A stretch of DNA of 56,995 nt from Flavobacterium tructae (GCF_002217475.1 NZ_MUHH01000050.1:1-56995); one strand, 5' to 3'; numbered from the stretch's first letter, positions 1-8,239 are shown. Made by a program: numbers and translations. Notes: generated from the letters alone by a model not told the origin.

Positions 1-66
1 ATCTATAAATATTTTGCTCCAACAGAGCAAACGGATGTCAATTATCTGAATAGACAAAGGGGCTGA
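1..66 (+). CDS. possible C-terminal end of an upstream gene (partial)
   Basis: The first frame is open from the left edge to a TGA at 64-66 and encodes about 21 residues with ordinary composition. The stop lies inside the left arm of the hairpin at 55-90, as is common for a terminator close to its gene. A second frame also ends just before the hairpin (TGA at 47-49), so the reading frame is uncertain. No family can be assigned from so few residues. Confidence 0.3.
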   Translation: MYKYFAPTEQTDVNYLNRQRG

Positions 67-96
67 CTCAAAAATGAGTCAGCCCCTTTGTTTTAT
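55..96 (+). terminator. strong intrinsic terminator
   Basis: A perfect 16-bp inverted repeat (55-70 with 75-90) with an AAAA loop is followed by a T-rich stretch. It would end transcription of the gene entering from the left. The A-rich left flank means it could also work on the other strand. Confidence 0.75.
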
Positions 97-302
97 ATCA
101 TTTAAAATATTTCTTAAAAGGAACTATTACCGTTTCTATCTCAAACTGCTCCAAGGGAGCGAAATACCTTTTTGAGACCACCAAACTGTTATTTTATATT
201 TCAACAATAACCTTACGAGAACATTATATTGCAGACGCCAAAACAAAAGCAATCTGTCTCAATTTGGAACAGCTTTTTATTTCTTTAAACATCAAACCTT
301 TG
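97..302. other. intergenic stretch, no supported gene
   Basis: One forward frame stays open for about 75 codons up to TAA at 303-305, but it has no ATG and no recognisable family, so it is not called. A nested inverted repeat is present: tctcaaa (139-145) with tttgaga (171-177), enclosing gctcc/ggagc. It may form a weak RNA structure. Confidence 0.4.
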
Positions 303-310
303 TAACTTTG
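303..310 (+). promoter_or_regulatory. -7 box of the WYL regulator gene
   Basis: TAACTTTG matches the Bacteroidota -7 consensus TAnnTTTG and lies 28 nt before the ATG at 339. No good TTG is found 19-21 bp upstream, only a TTC at 281. The leader that follows contains imperfect 10-nt tandem copies of a TTTGAACC-like word. Confidence 0.55.
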
Positions 311-338
311 AACCTCTGAACCTTTGAACCTAGAAAAA

Positions 339-1295
339 ATGGACGAAACTCCAAAACGATTTGACCGAATTATCGCCATCCTCATCCAATTACAATCCAA
401 AAAAATTGTAAAAGCGCAGGAATTGGCTGATCGTTTTGATTGTAGTTTACGAACAATCTATCGAGACATTCGAACGCTGGAAGCTTCGGGGGTTCCTATT
501 TACAGTGAAGCGGGAGTTGGTTATGCTTTGATGGATGGTTACAGATTGCCTCCCGTTATGTTCACACGCGAAGAAGTAAGCAGTTTTATAGCAGCCGAAA
601 AACTCATGCAGAAATTTACAGATCCCTCTCTTGGAGCACATTATGCATCGGCCATGTATAAACTAAAATCTGTTTTAAGAAGTACCGATAAAGACTGGCT
701 CTCCAATATCGAATCGCGGGTTATAATGAACACTGCCGAACCGATGTTTAATGATAATTCGCCAAATACTTTGGCACTTCTGTTTGAAGGTATTGCAGAG
801 AAAAAACAGCTTTTACTTTCGTACAAAACCTACGAAACCGATACGGCTACGCAAAGAAATATAGAACCTGTGGGGGTTTTTCACGATAATAACAATTGGT
901 ATTTTTTAGGATACTGCCATTTACGACAAGATTATCGTCAGTTTAGAGCAGACAGAATTCAGGGTATTCGAAAAACAGATGCTGATTTTACGATCGAACA
1001 CGATGCTTTAGAAACTTATATCAAGAAAACAGAAACTTGTCCAACAACAAAAGTCCGAATTTTAGTTGATAAAAAAATCGCCCGTTATCTGGGTACCGAA
1101 AAAAAGTACCACGGATTCATTTCAGAAAAAGAAGTAGACGGAAAAATAGAAATGACTTTTATGTCACGAGATATCGAAAACTCATTCCCGCGATGGTTTC
1201 TAATGTATGGAGATTACGCTACGATTCTGGAACCTGAAATACTCAAGGCCAAAACACTGGAATTATTGGAAATCAACCGTAAAAGACTGCTATAA
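339..1295 (+). CDS. WYL-domain transcriptional regulator (YafY/DeoR-type HTH)
   Basis: The 318-aa protein has an N-terminal DeoR-like winged helix-turn-helix (about residues 10-65, with the recognition segment around CSLRTIYRDIRTLE) and a C-terminal WYL domain. The segment NNWYFLGYCHLRQDYRQFRADRI is the typical WYL core. Such proteins are ligand- or nucleic-acid-responsive DNA-binding regulators. The frame can begin at a TTG (324), but that lies in the T-rich leader just after the -7 box, so ATG 339 is preferred. It converges with two DinB-fold genes across a shared terminator. Regulators of this type are often encoded near small enzyme-like genes, so control of the DinB pair is plausible but inferred. 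Length is normal for the family (about 310-330 aa). Confidence 0.9.
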   Translation: MDETPKRFDRIIAILIQLQSKKIVKAQELADRFDCSLRTIYRDIRTLEASGVPIYSEAGVGYALMDGYRLPPVMFTREEVSSFIAAEKLMQKFTDPSLGAHYASAMYKLKSVLRSTDKDWLSNIESRVIMNTAEPMFNDNSPNTLALLFEGIAEKKQLLLSYKTYETDTATQRNIEPVGVFHDNNNWYFLGYCHLRQDYRQFRADRIQGIRKTDADFTIEHDALETYIKKTETCPTTKVRILVDKKIARYLGTEKKYHGFISEKEVDGKIEMTFMSRDIENSFPRWFLMYGDYATILEPEILKAKTLELLEINRKRLL

Positions 1296-1297
1296 AA

Positions 1298-1335
1298 AAA
1301 CTCCTAAAGGTGAAGTTCATCTTTAGGAGTTTTTC
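1298..1335. terminator. bidirectional terminator between WYL gene and DinB gene
   Basis: Arms actcctaaag (1300-1309) and ctttaggagt (1321-1330) are perfect, can extend inward, and are flanked by an A-run on the left and a T-run on the right. It sits in the 44-bp gap between two convergent genes. Confidence 0.8.
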
Positions 1336-1339
1336 AAAT

Positions 1340-1840
1340 CTAGTGTTTCTCTTTTACCACATTGTAAAAATTATAATCGGTGTTAGAAGCGTCAGTAATA
1401 CCAACATTTCTTCCAATAGTTACAATCTGTCCTCGGTGGTACGTTCCGTGATTCACCACCTGCAGCAAGTAGTCGCTTACAGGCTGTTCGCACTGAAACC
1501 ATGGATTTTCAATTTTGATTGTTTTCAATAACTGTTCGTCTGATAATGATGTGATAAATGCAGCTAATTTTGTGGAGGTATTCAATAAACCTTCAAATAT
1601 TTCATCCTTATTTAAATCAACAGCTTCCCTTCTTTCCGGCTGTGGAATTTCGGCTATTATTGAAAACCAATATTCTTCGGTTTCCCAAATATGATTTAGC
1701 GTTTTAATAATGCTTGGATAGCTTGAAAGAACTTCTTTATGCAGCAATTCATCGGTTTTTGCCGAAAGCCAATTCACAAATTGTTGATTTACCCATAAAT
1801 TATAAGCGGCATAATTGGTCATAATTTTTTTAAAACTCAT
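1340..1840 (-). CDS. DinB-fold protein
   Basis: This 166-aa protein fits the DinB/YfiT four-helix bundle. A His in the second helix (TLNHIWETEEYW, about residue 50) and the late YHRGQ motif (about residue 135) are the usual metal ligands. DinB-fold proteins include putative metal-dependent thiol transferases, but most have no known reaction. It lies 50 bp downstream of a second DinB-fold gene on the same strand and is probably co-transcribed with it. Both potential metal-site histidine regions are intact, unlike in its neighbour. Start: ATG 1840 gives the normal short N-terminus of the family. Confidence 0.85.
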   Translation of the reverse strand: MSFKKIMTNYAAYNLWVNQQFVNWLSAKTDELLHKEVLSSYPSIIKTLNHIWETEEYWFSIIAEIPQPERREAVDLNKDEIFEGLLNTSTKLAAFITSLSDEQLLKTIKIENPWFQCEQPVSDYLLQVVNHGTYHRGQIVTIGRNVGITDASNTDYNFYNVVKEKH

Positions 1841-1890
1841 ACTGTTCGATTTATATTAGAATAAAATTTATTAAATACTTCCGATTGCAA

Positions 1891-2370
1891 TTATCTTTCC
1901 CAGAAAAACGGAGGTTCGATATTTAAAGCTCTTAAATACACATAACCTTGTCCACGGTGATGCACTTCGTTATCAATAAAATACAATACATTCTGAATTA
2001 TAGGAAATTCGTATTGCCCAAACAGATTAAAGGTTTCACTAAAATCTTCGATCGACAATTGTTTCCAATATTCGTTAATTTCGGCTGTCGCTTCATCCCA
2101 TTTTTCCAGATACTGCGCTTTAAAAATCAATTTTTCAGATGCTTCGGTGTAAGGTTTGATTTCTTTATTAACGATTCCTTTTAATGCCGGAGCTGCGATA
2201 GCCAAAAGCTCGTCAGTCAACTGAGCGAAAGTTCGCATTCCTCCAATTGAAAATTCAAAAAAATCTTTCTCCGGAAATTTTTCAATAAGGTTACGTGTAA
2301 GCTTACGGTGTCCTTGCCAGTGTATCAATAAATCTTCAGGAGTAATTACTTGGGCTGCTAATGTTTTCAT
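1891..2370 (-). CDS. DinB-fold protein lacking the first metal-ligand His
   Basis: This 159-aa protein ends with the DinB signature HHRGQ (about residues 136-140) followed by an ending rich in aromatic residues. Where the neighbour has NHI in helix 2, this protein has a TDE segment within AQLTDELL, so the first expected metal-binding His seems to be missing. Function is therefore uncertain. It may be a structural or substrate-binding variant. It is the first gene of a likely two-gene unit with the DinB gene at 1340-1840, and is preceded by a TAnnTTTG box and a 16-bp inverted repeat. Confidence 0.8.
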   Translation of the reverse strand: MKTLAAQVITPEDLLIHWQGHRKLTRNLIEKFPEKDFFEFSIGGMRTFAQLTDELLAIAAPALKGIVNKEIKPYTEASEKLIFKAQYLEKWDEATAEINEYWKQLSIEDFSETFNLFGQYEFPIIQNVLYFIDNEVHHRGQGYVYLRALNIEPPFFWER

Positions 2371-2399
2371 AGTTTTAAAGTTTTAATTATTTGATACTT

Positions 2400-2434
2400 C
2401 AAAAGTATTGAGGGTCGGTGACAACAGTTTGTCA
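2400..2434 (-). promoter_or_regulatory. DinB-pair promoter with operator-like inverted repeat
   Basis: On the minus strand TACTTTTG (2400-2407) matches TAnnTTTG, 29 nt before ATG 2370. Just upstream lies a perfect 6-4-6 inverted repeat, TGACAACAGTTTGTCA (2419-2434), placed between the expected -33 region and the -7 box. The position suits a repressor or activator site; the nearby WYL regulator is the obvious candidate, by inference only. Confidence 0.5.
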
Positions 2435-2727
2435 GCAGGAAAATAAAATTTTAAAAATATTTTCTTTTCTAACAGCAGGACGTACAAATTTATTACATTT
2501 TACTCAGATTCAATAACATAAATCACTGACAAACAAACACTAAACAACAAAACAACAAATTTGCTCAGTAAAAACACAGATGAAGTAGTTTCTTCCCTTT
2601 TGAATTTATCTAATTTTAAGGAGGAAAGAATCCTATCGAAAATAAACGGAATCGATTTTTCCGGTAAAGCTCTTCATAATGAAAAAGTAATGCAGACGAC
2701 AATCCAAAAAATTAAACAAAACCTTTG
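2435..2727. other. divergent intergenic region before thiL
   Basis: AT-rich DNA holding the upstream parts of two divergent promoters. A TTG-started open frame (2561-2779) overlaps the thiL start, has no family resemblance and crosses the thiL -7 box, so it is not called. Confidence 0.45.
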
Positions 2728-2735
2728 TACCTTTG
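2728..2735 (+). promoter_or_regulatory. -7 box of thiL
   Basis: TACCTTTG matches TAnnTTTG and stands 30 nt upstream of the thiL ATG. No convincing -33 TTG is visible. Confidence 0.5.
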
Positions 2736-2765
2736 CCCCTTACAAACTTTGGAACTTAAAAGAAA

Positions 2766-3812
2766 ATGATCGAAGATAAAAATCCGCAACGTACCAGTAT
2801 AGCACAATTAGGCGAGTTTGGCCTAATTGACCATTTAACCAAAAATTTTGATGTCACTCAGGAATCTACCCTGAAAAGTATAGGCGATGATGCCGCTGTT
2901 CTTGATTTTAAGGACAAAAAAGTAGTGGTCTCTACTGATTTATTAATTGAGGGAGTGCATTTTGATCTGGCGTATATGCCTTTAAAACATTTAGGTTACA
3001 AATCGGTTGTTGTTAACCTGTCCGACATTTGTGCGATGAATGCAAAACCAACGCAAATAACGGTTTCTGTGGCAGTTTCTAACCGTTTCCCATTAGAAGC
3101 CTTAGAAGAATTATTTGAAGGTATTACACATGCTGCAAAAGAGTACAAAGTAGATGTTATTGGTGGCGATACTACCTCATCGCAAAAAGGACTAATTATT
3201 AGCATCACCGCAATTGGTGAAGCTAACGAAGAAGAAATTGTTTACCGAAATGGTGCTCAAAAAACCGACTTACTTGTTGTTACCGGAGATATTGGAGCTG
3301 CTTATATGGGATTGCAGGTATTGGAGCGTGAAAAACAGGTTTTTCAGGTGAATCCTAACAGCCAGCCGGATCTGGATATGTACAGTTATTTGATCGAGCG
3401 CCAGTTAAAACCAGAGGCCCGAAAAGATGTTCGTACCTTATTGCATGCACTTGAAATTAAACCTACAGCGATGATTGATATTTCAGACGGATTATCTTCT
3501 GAAATCATGCATCTCTGCAAACAATCGAAGGTGGGTTGTAATTTATATGAGGACAAGCTTCCTCTGGACCCTCAGTTTATCTCGACCTGTGAAGAATTCA
3601 ATATCGATAGTACAACAGTGGCTATAAATGGTGGTGAAGATTATGAATTGCTCTTTACCATCGACATTAATGATTTTGACAAGATAAAAGGCAACCCAAA
3701 CTTCTCGATTATTGGCCACATGGCCGATGAAAGCGAAGGAGTTCACCTCGTAACACGTGCCAATACAAAAATTGCACTGAAAGCCCGTGGCTGGGATGCT
3801 CTGACGGAGTAG
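2766..3812 (+). CDS. thiL: thiamine-monophosphate kinase
   Basis: ThiL phosphorylates thiamine monophosphate with ATP to give thiamine diphosphate, the last step of cofactor synthesis in the cytoplasm. The 348-aa length is usual for the Bacteroidota form. Recognisable AIRS-superfamily motifs are the Mg/ATP-binding IGDDAAVL (about residues 40-47), STDLLIEGVHF (about 57-67), the VNLSDICAMNA helix (about 84-94), GGDTT, and SDGLSSEI further on. The ATG at 2766 follows a TAnnTTTG box by 30 nt. No other thiamine gene is in the window, so it appears to be a single-gene unit. Downstream lies a hairpin-prone repeat shared with the convergent response-regulator gene. Confidence 0.95.
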   Translation: MIEDKNPQRTSIAQLGEFGLIDHLTKNFDVTQESTLKSIGDDAAVLDFKDKKVVVSTDLLIEGVHFDLAYMPLKHLGYKSVVVNLSDICAMNAKPTQITVSVAVSNRFPLEALEELFEGITHAAKEYKVDVIGGDTTSSQKGLIISITAIGEANEEEIVYRNGAQKTDLLVVTGDIGAAYMGLQVLEREKQVFQVNPNSQPDLDMYSYLIERQLKPEARKDVRTLLHALEIKPTAMIDISDGLSSEIMHLCKQSKVGCNLYEDKLPLDPQFISTCEEFNIDSTTVAINGGEDYELLFTIDINDFDKIKGNPNFSIIGHMADESEGVHLVTRANTKIALKARGWDALTE

Positions 3813-3820
3813 TTTTTTTA

Positions 3821-3907
3821 GTCGCAGTTTTCAGTTTTCAGTCGCAATTTTCAGTAAAATACTGACTAAGAACTGAAAACTGAAAACTGAAAACTGAGAC
3901 TGAAAGC
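3821..3907. repeat. inverted array of CAGTTTT repeats between convergent genes
   Basis: Copies of a 9-nt unit (cagttttca-like) run forward from 3821 to about 3855 and in reverse complement (actgaaaac) from about 3871 to 3907. Transcripts from either side would fold into a long A/T-rich stem. The array fills the whole gap between thiL and the response regulator, so it may act as a two-way terminator. Confidence 0.75.
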
Positions 3908-4606
3908 TCAAAAAAGCCCTTTACATTTCGCTTCTTTAACCAGGTCCTCATCAAAACCGCTTCTCACTTTAAGCAGTTCTTTAAGACCCGCTTTGCGTTT
4001 TTCGATTTCATTAACCGAAATTGGAATGTATTGCGGCATGTCGGCTAAAGAAGTTCCTTTTGACAAATGAAATAAAATTTGCTTGTCAAACTCATCAATT
4101 TCAATAGAATTATGAGCAGATTGATTGAGTATCTTTTGAACGGACTGGCTGTAATATTTATCACTTTTCATTACTTTATCAAATGCAAAAAGCAATTCAT
4201 CAAAAGTGAGATCATTTTTGATAATTAAACCATTGGGACTAATGGTTCTGATGATTGTTTTAATTTTCAGTAATTCAGTATACATTGTTAACAGAATTAT
4301 TTTGCATTTTGGCATTTTCTTCAGAAGTAATTTCGCCAGATCTTCACCCGAAAAAATATTCTTTTCTTCGTATGGAGGCATGCTGATATCTAAAAAAGCA
4401 ACGTCAAATTCAGGAGTCTGAGCATCTTCAATTAAATCATACCCTGATTTACAGTCGTGGGCCTGCAAAATAAAAAACTCATACTTATTAGGATTATAAC
4501 GTGTTATCGCATTCTTATATCCTTCAATAATAAAGGGGTGATCGTCAACAATTAAAATGTTTTTTCTAATTAATTGAGGAGCCTGGGGATTGGGGTCAAT
4601 TGTCAT
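3908..4606 (-). CDS. NarL/LuxR-type response regulator
   Basis: The 232-aa protein has an N-terminal receiver domain with acidic pair D21-D22 (VDDH), phosphoacceptor D73 (FLDISMP), T107 (LLTMYT) and K130, all intact. Residues about 170-225 form a helix-turn-helix of LuxR type, but a weakly matching one. The ATG overlaps the stop of the upstream sensor kinase by 4 bp (ATGA), so the two are translationally coupled and almost surely a cognate pair. Regulatory targets cannot be read from the sequence. Confidence 0.9.
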   Translation of the reverse strand: MTIDPNPQAPQLIRKNILIVDDHPFIIEGYKNAITRYNPNKYEFFILQAHDCKSGYDLIEDAQTPEFDVAFLDISMPPYEEKNIFSGEDLAKLLLKKMPKCKIILLTMYTELLKIKTIIRTISPNGLIIKNDLTFDELLFAFDKVMKSDKYYSQSVQKILNQSAHNSIEIDEFDKQILFHLSKGTSLADMPQYIPISVNEIEKRKAGLKELLKVRSGFDEDLVKEAKCKGLF

Positions 4607-6654
4607 GTATGCTGTAGGTTTATTTTTTGATCTATTGGGATTTTGACTATCAGAAGAGTTCCTTCTCCTTTGGCCGATTTTAAGAAAACAAAACCTTTAC
4701 ATTCTGTCGCTCTGTATTGAATATTATGCAAACCGATACCTTTTCTTGTTGTTTTGGTATTAAACCCGATTCCGTCATCAGAAATTGACAAAATCAAATG
4801 GTTTATTTCACTTTTAAAATCTATCGAAATTATATTTGCCTTCGCATACTTATTACAATTCTGAAGGGCTTCCTGAACAATTCTGTATAAATTAATTTTT
4901 ACTGCATTTGTAACCAGTTCCCATTTAATATTAGAATCAAAAGAAGTGATTAACGCGGAATCATAGGTGTTTCTCTGATCCTCAAACAATTTGTTTAAAA
5001 TCGCGATAAAATTATTAATTAATTCTGATTTCTCACGGTTTAAATCATGCGAAATCTCACGAATATCTTCTTCAATATGTTTAAGTTCCGTCAGGTATTT
5101 TTTTCTTTTGGGAGCTGCTTCAGCCTCATCTACTTTATCTAAACTATCCAAACTGATTCTCACACCAAACATTCTGCCCAACACCCCGTCATGCAAATCC
5201 TGAGCTACTTTTTTCTTTTCTTTAATACGAGTCTGCTCAATATCATTTTGCTGCGATATCATCAAATTATAGATATCTTCATTAGCAACCTGCTGCTGCT
5301 GTTTAAAAAGCAGCTCTCTGTTTCTTGCCTGTTGTGTTTTATACACATAGAAAAACAAGCCTATCAGCGTACAAATACTAAAGATGTATATTAAGGTTTT
5401 GTTTTTCTCCTGCAAACTGGAGTTCTGATCTTTTATTTCATTAGTTTCATATTCGATTCTGGAGAATTTTTCCCCCATATTACGTTCGGCTCTCAACATT
5501 TCATCATTCAACTTAATATATTCCCTAGAGTAAGCTGAGGCATTTTTCGGATCAACAATCGCAATTTGCTTTAATACCTGGAGTGTATTATTAATTTTAT
5601 TAGTCGATCGTGATAAAAGCAAAGCCTGCCTCGAGAACTGAATTGCTTTAAAAGTATCCTTTTTAAAGGCAAAATATTCAGATAAATGAATCTTGCTGGA
5701 CACAATCGCTGATTTTAATCCTAGACTATCTCTAATTTTCAGTGATCTGAAGAAATCATCCGAAAGACCGTCTAACTCTTCTAATTTAAATTTAGAGTAT
5801 GCCAGATTATCCAGCAGCATTGCGTACAAAATGGTATTTTCTTTAAATAAATTTTCCTCTTTCAGACCTTTTTCAAAAAATCTTTTGGCATCCCGGTAAT
5901 TACGCATATTGATGTAAACAAAACCAATATTATTTAATGATGCCGCTTTTAACTGAAGCTCCAGGGGAATAGATTTATCATTAAGATTTAGTAATGCCTT
6001 ATTATGAAAACTTAATGCCTTACCATATTCTTCTTTATCATTGTACAAGATCCCTAATAAGTTATAACATTCATAAAACTGATCGTTAGCATTCTTCTGA
6101 CCTTTTAAACTGCGCAATGCCTTAAAAACAGCAATTTCGCTTTCAAAAAAATCTCCTTCGTTGTATTGCAGACTAGCTTTACTTAAATAAGTTTTAGCCA
6201 GATTATAGTGATCATTAATTGCTAAATATAATTTTTCGGCATGATAAAAATTCATAAAGGCACTGTCAGAAACCGATTTTGAAACATAATAGTCGCCTAA
6301 GTAAGTATAAGCCTTGGCAATATTGGCAGAATCCTTAGTCTCTTTTGATCTCTTCAGAATTAGTTCAGTCGTTTGAAGGTACGATTTCCAATCGCTCATA
6401 TTATAATAACGATTGGCTATTTTAAACAAATTGACTTTATTGACAGAATCGTCTTTTTGCTTTATGATTATTGCAAATGCTTTCTTATTATACTTTTGTT
6501 TCAGATCATACGTTAAATCAACATCATTTGCCAAAGATAAAAACGTAGGGAGACTATCAATTGGAGAAGATTCATCTTCATCTTCATGAGTTTTGCCGGT
6601 GCATCCCAATAGAATAAGAGATAAAAAAAGTAATATAGATAAAGTTTTTTTCAA
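4603..6654 (-). CDS. TPR-containing sensor histidine kinase (HisKA_3 type)
   Basis: This 683-aa kinase starts with a lipoprotein-like signal peptide (ILLGC, Cys18). It has a TPR-rich sensor region (about 75-380), a coiled coil, one transmembrane helix (about 420-437), the phospho-acceptor motif QDLHDGVLGR with H488, and a GHKL ATPase domain: N-box around ALQNCNKYA (595-604), DDGIGF (626-631) and GIGLHN. HisKA_3 kinases pair with NarL-type regulators, which fits the overlapping downstream gene. The lipobox together with a second membrane span implies a sensor held at the outer face of the inner membrane, if the Cys is really processed. The signal is unknown. Confidence 0.93.
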   Translation of the reverse strand: MKKTLSILLFLSLILLGCTGKTHEDEDESSPIDSLPTFLSLANDVDLTYDLKQKYNKKAFAIIIKQKDDSVNKVNLFKIANRYYNMSDWKSYLQTTELILKRSKETKDSANIAKAYTYLGDYYVSKSVSDSAFMNFYHAEKLYLAINDHYNLAKTYLSKASLQYNEGDFFESEIAVFKALRSLKGQKNANDQFYECYNLLGILYNDKEEYGKALSFHNKALLNLNDKSIPLELQLKAASLNNIGFVYINMRNYRDAKRFFEKGLKEENLFKENTILYAMLLDNLAYSKFKLEELDGLSDDFFRSLKIRDSLGLKSAIVSSKIHLSEYFAFKKDTFKAIQFSRQALLLSRSTNKINNTLQVLKQIAIVDPKNASAYSREYIKLNDEMLRAERNMGEKFSRIEYETNEIKDQNSSLQEKNKTLIYIFSICTLIGLFFYVYKTQQARNRELLFKQQQQVANEDIYNLMISQQNDIEQTRIKEKKKVAQDLHDGVLGRMFGVRISLDSLDKVDEAEAAPKRKKYLTELKHIEEDIREISHDLNREKSELINNFIAILNKLFEDQRNTYDSALITSFDSNIKWELVTNAVKINLYRIVQEALQNCNKYAKANIISIDFKSEINHLILSISDDGIGFNTKTTRKGIGLHNIQYRATECKGFVFLKSAKGEGTLLIVKIPIDQKINLQHT

Positions 6655-6701
6655 TGTCTTTTTTGAATTTTATCAAAAATACTAAAACTAAAGACATAAA
6701 A

Positions 6702-6728
6702 AAAGGCTGTCAGAATTTGACAGCCTTT
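6702..6728 (-). terminator. terminator after the small secreted gene
   Basis: An 11-bp stem aaaggctgtca/tgacagccttt with a short loop. On the minus strand it is followed by a T-run. It lies between the 81-aa gene and the kinase gene, so the kinase needs its own promoter or read-through. Confidence 0.75.
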
Positions 6729-6748
6729 CAATTTTATTTTGAATGAAT

Positions 6749-6994
6749 TTAATCCATTTTCTTAACAACACCTATAGCTTGTCTGTCCTGACGAAATCCT
6801 TCAGATTGGTTTAAATTATGTAGTGTATTTACGTTATCCTGTTTTCTTTTTCCACGACCTGTAAACTGGTCATCAATAGTATTCGTAGAGAATTTAGCGA
6901 TTGAATCTGATGGAGAAATTCTTTGTGGAGTTGCAAACGAAGTTGCTATCATTACTGTAGAAAATAATACGATTTTTAAAGCTGTCTTTTTCAT
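6749..6994 (-). CDS. small secreted hypothetical protein
   Basis: An 81-aa protein with a clear N-terminal signal peptide (basic MKK, hydrophobic stretch to about residue 22). The mature part is short, polar and rich in Asn, Gln, Lys and Arg, with no recognisable domain or Cys. It has its own terminator and lies between two regulatory genes read in the same direction. It may be a small periplasmic peptide; no function is proposed. Confidence 0.6.
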   Translation of the reverse strand: MKKTALKIVLFSTVMIATSFATPQRISPSDSIAKFSTNTIDDQFTGRGKRKQDNVNTLHNLNQSEGFRQDRQAIGVVKKMD

Positions 6995-7168
6995 GATCTG
7001 AGGGTATTAAATGTTTGTTTTTTTTAGTTTTAAAAATCATCGCTATGCGCGAATCATGGTGTAAAACTAAGGACACATTTAAAAAAAATAATACGAAAAA
7101 AAAGGTTTATGGTAAATCGTATCCAATTGATAGTCAATGAGGGGCAAATCAATGTAGTTGTATAATTT

Positions 7169-8014
7169 TTACACTTCTAAATAATTTCCTATAGCGAAAT
7201 CAGCAATAATTAAGTCAACATTTGATTTATATGTTTTTGAAAAGGGAATCTTTTTAGAGGAATTCCTGATATAACAAGTCGAGTTCCCGTTATGGATTCT
7301 TGCAATATAATTTTGATTGATGATGTAACTGTTATGAATCCTAATAAAAGGATGCGACAATACGCCTTCAAAATGCTTTAAGGTTTTAAAAGCAGTTATC
7401 ATTTCACCTGAATTCAAATAAATATCGGTCGAATTATTATCTGCCTGAAAGTAACTAATATCATTGGAATTGATGTAGCGATAATCTCCATAGGATTTCA
7501 CACATAATACAAGGGGCTGCTCAGCACTTTTTGCCGGTTCAGCAAACAGTTCACTCAATGGCGTACTGTCTTCCTCAATGGTTTCAGAATCATCTGCAGG
7601 AAAAGCTTTTTCGAGTTTCAGAATAGTCTTCATCAAGTCAATCCGTAGAACTGGTTTTAAGATATAATCAAAAACACCATGCTGAATGGCCTCAAAAGCA
7701 AGCTCTTTTTTTGTTGTGGTGATGATAATCTTAGGAATAAGCGACAAGAACCGATAAAGTTCATTTATAAAAGCAAGTGACAAATTACTCGATCCGTCTT
7801 TCGGATCTATTTCTAACAAAATGAGATGTGGACGGTGCTCTAAAACCAAATTCAATCCCGATTGATAATTCGCAGCCGATCCCGCAAAAGTAAGTTCTGA
7901 AAAACCTTCTGCAATTGTTCTGGTTTTCAAAATACTTTCCACATCATCGTCAATAATAATATACGAATACTTTTTCAATCTTATTTTTATTGATTTTTCA
8001 TGAACCCCCGACAA
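7169..8014 (-). CDS. LytTR-type response regulator with Glu at the phosphorylation site
   Basis: The 281-aa protein has a receiver-like domain (about 15-135) and a C-terminal LytTR DNA-binding domain (about 168-272, with the pattern HPFIRIHNSYIINQNYIARI). The acidic triad DDD (22-24), a Thr near 99-100 and K120 (YILKP) are present. The position normally held by the phosphoacceptor Asp reads Glu: LILLEIDP, E68. That would prevent ordinary aspartyl phosphorylation or mimic it constantly. An acidic, Ser-rich linker (about 135-165) joins the domains. No kinase gene is adjacent in the same transcript. LytTR regulators usually bind paired direct repeats; none was identified here. Confidence 0.88.
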   Translation of the reverse strand: MSGVHEKSIKIRLKKYSYIIIDDDVESILKTRTIAEGFSELTFAGSAANYQSGLNLVLEHRPHLILLEIDPKDGSSNLSLAFINELYRFLSLIPKIIITTTKKELAFEAIQHGVFDYILKPVLRIDLMKTILKLEKAFPADDSETIEEDSTPLSELFAEPAKSAEQPLVLCVKSYGDYRYINSNDISYFQADNNSTDIYLNSGEMITAFKTLKHFEGVLSHPFIRIHNSYIINQNYIARIHNGNSTCYIRNSSKKIPFSKTYKSNVDLIIADFAIGNYLEV

Positions 8015-8185
8015 ACTTTTATTTCATCGATCCTTTTGAAAGGCTCCTGTTTCGCCATTTATTCGCAATTAAAAATACAAATTTCAATTATTCTGCTATT
8101 TCATTGTTGATATATTACAAACAAATGTTAACACAAAAGGATGAAATGCAAAAATAATCGCCAAAATACACTTTTTGGTATTAAA

Positions 8186-8220
8186 AAAACCCAAACTCCT
8201 TAAAGGAATTTGGGCTTTTA
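8186..8220. terminator. terminator of glyS
   Basis: Stem cccaaa/tttggg (8190-8195 with 8209-8214) with an inner tcct/agga pairing, A-run on the left and T-rich on the right. It follows the glyS stop on the minus strand by about 25 nt. Confidence 0.7.
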
Positions 8221-8239
8221 TATATAAATGTCATAAATA

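Noticed and set aside
97..305. Forward frame open for about 75 codons before the WYL gene
   Set aside because: It has no ATG and follows a strong terminator. The peptide shows no known motif, so it is left as intergenic.
2561..2779. 72-codon frame before thiL
   Set aside because: It starts with TTG, spans the thiL promoter box and overlaps the thiL start. No recognisable protein.
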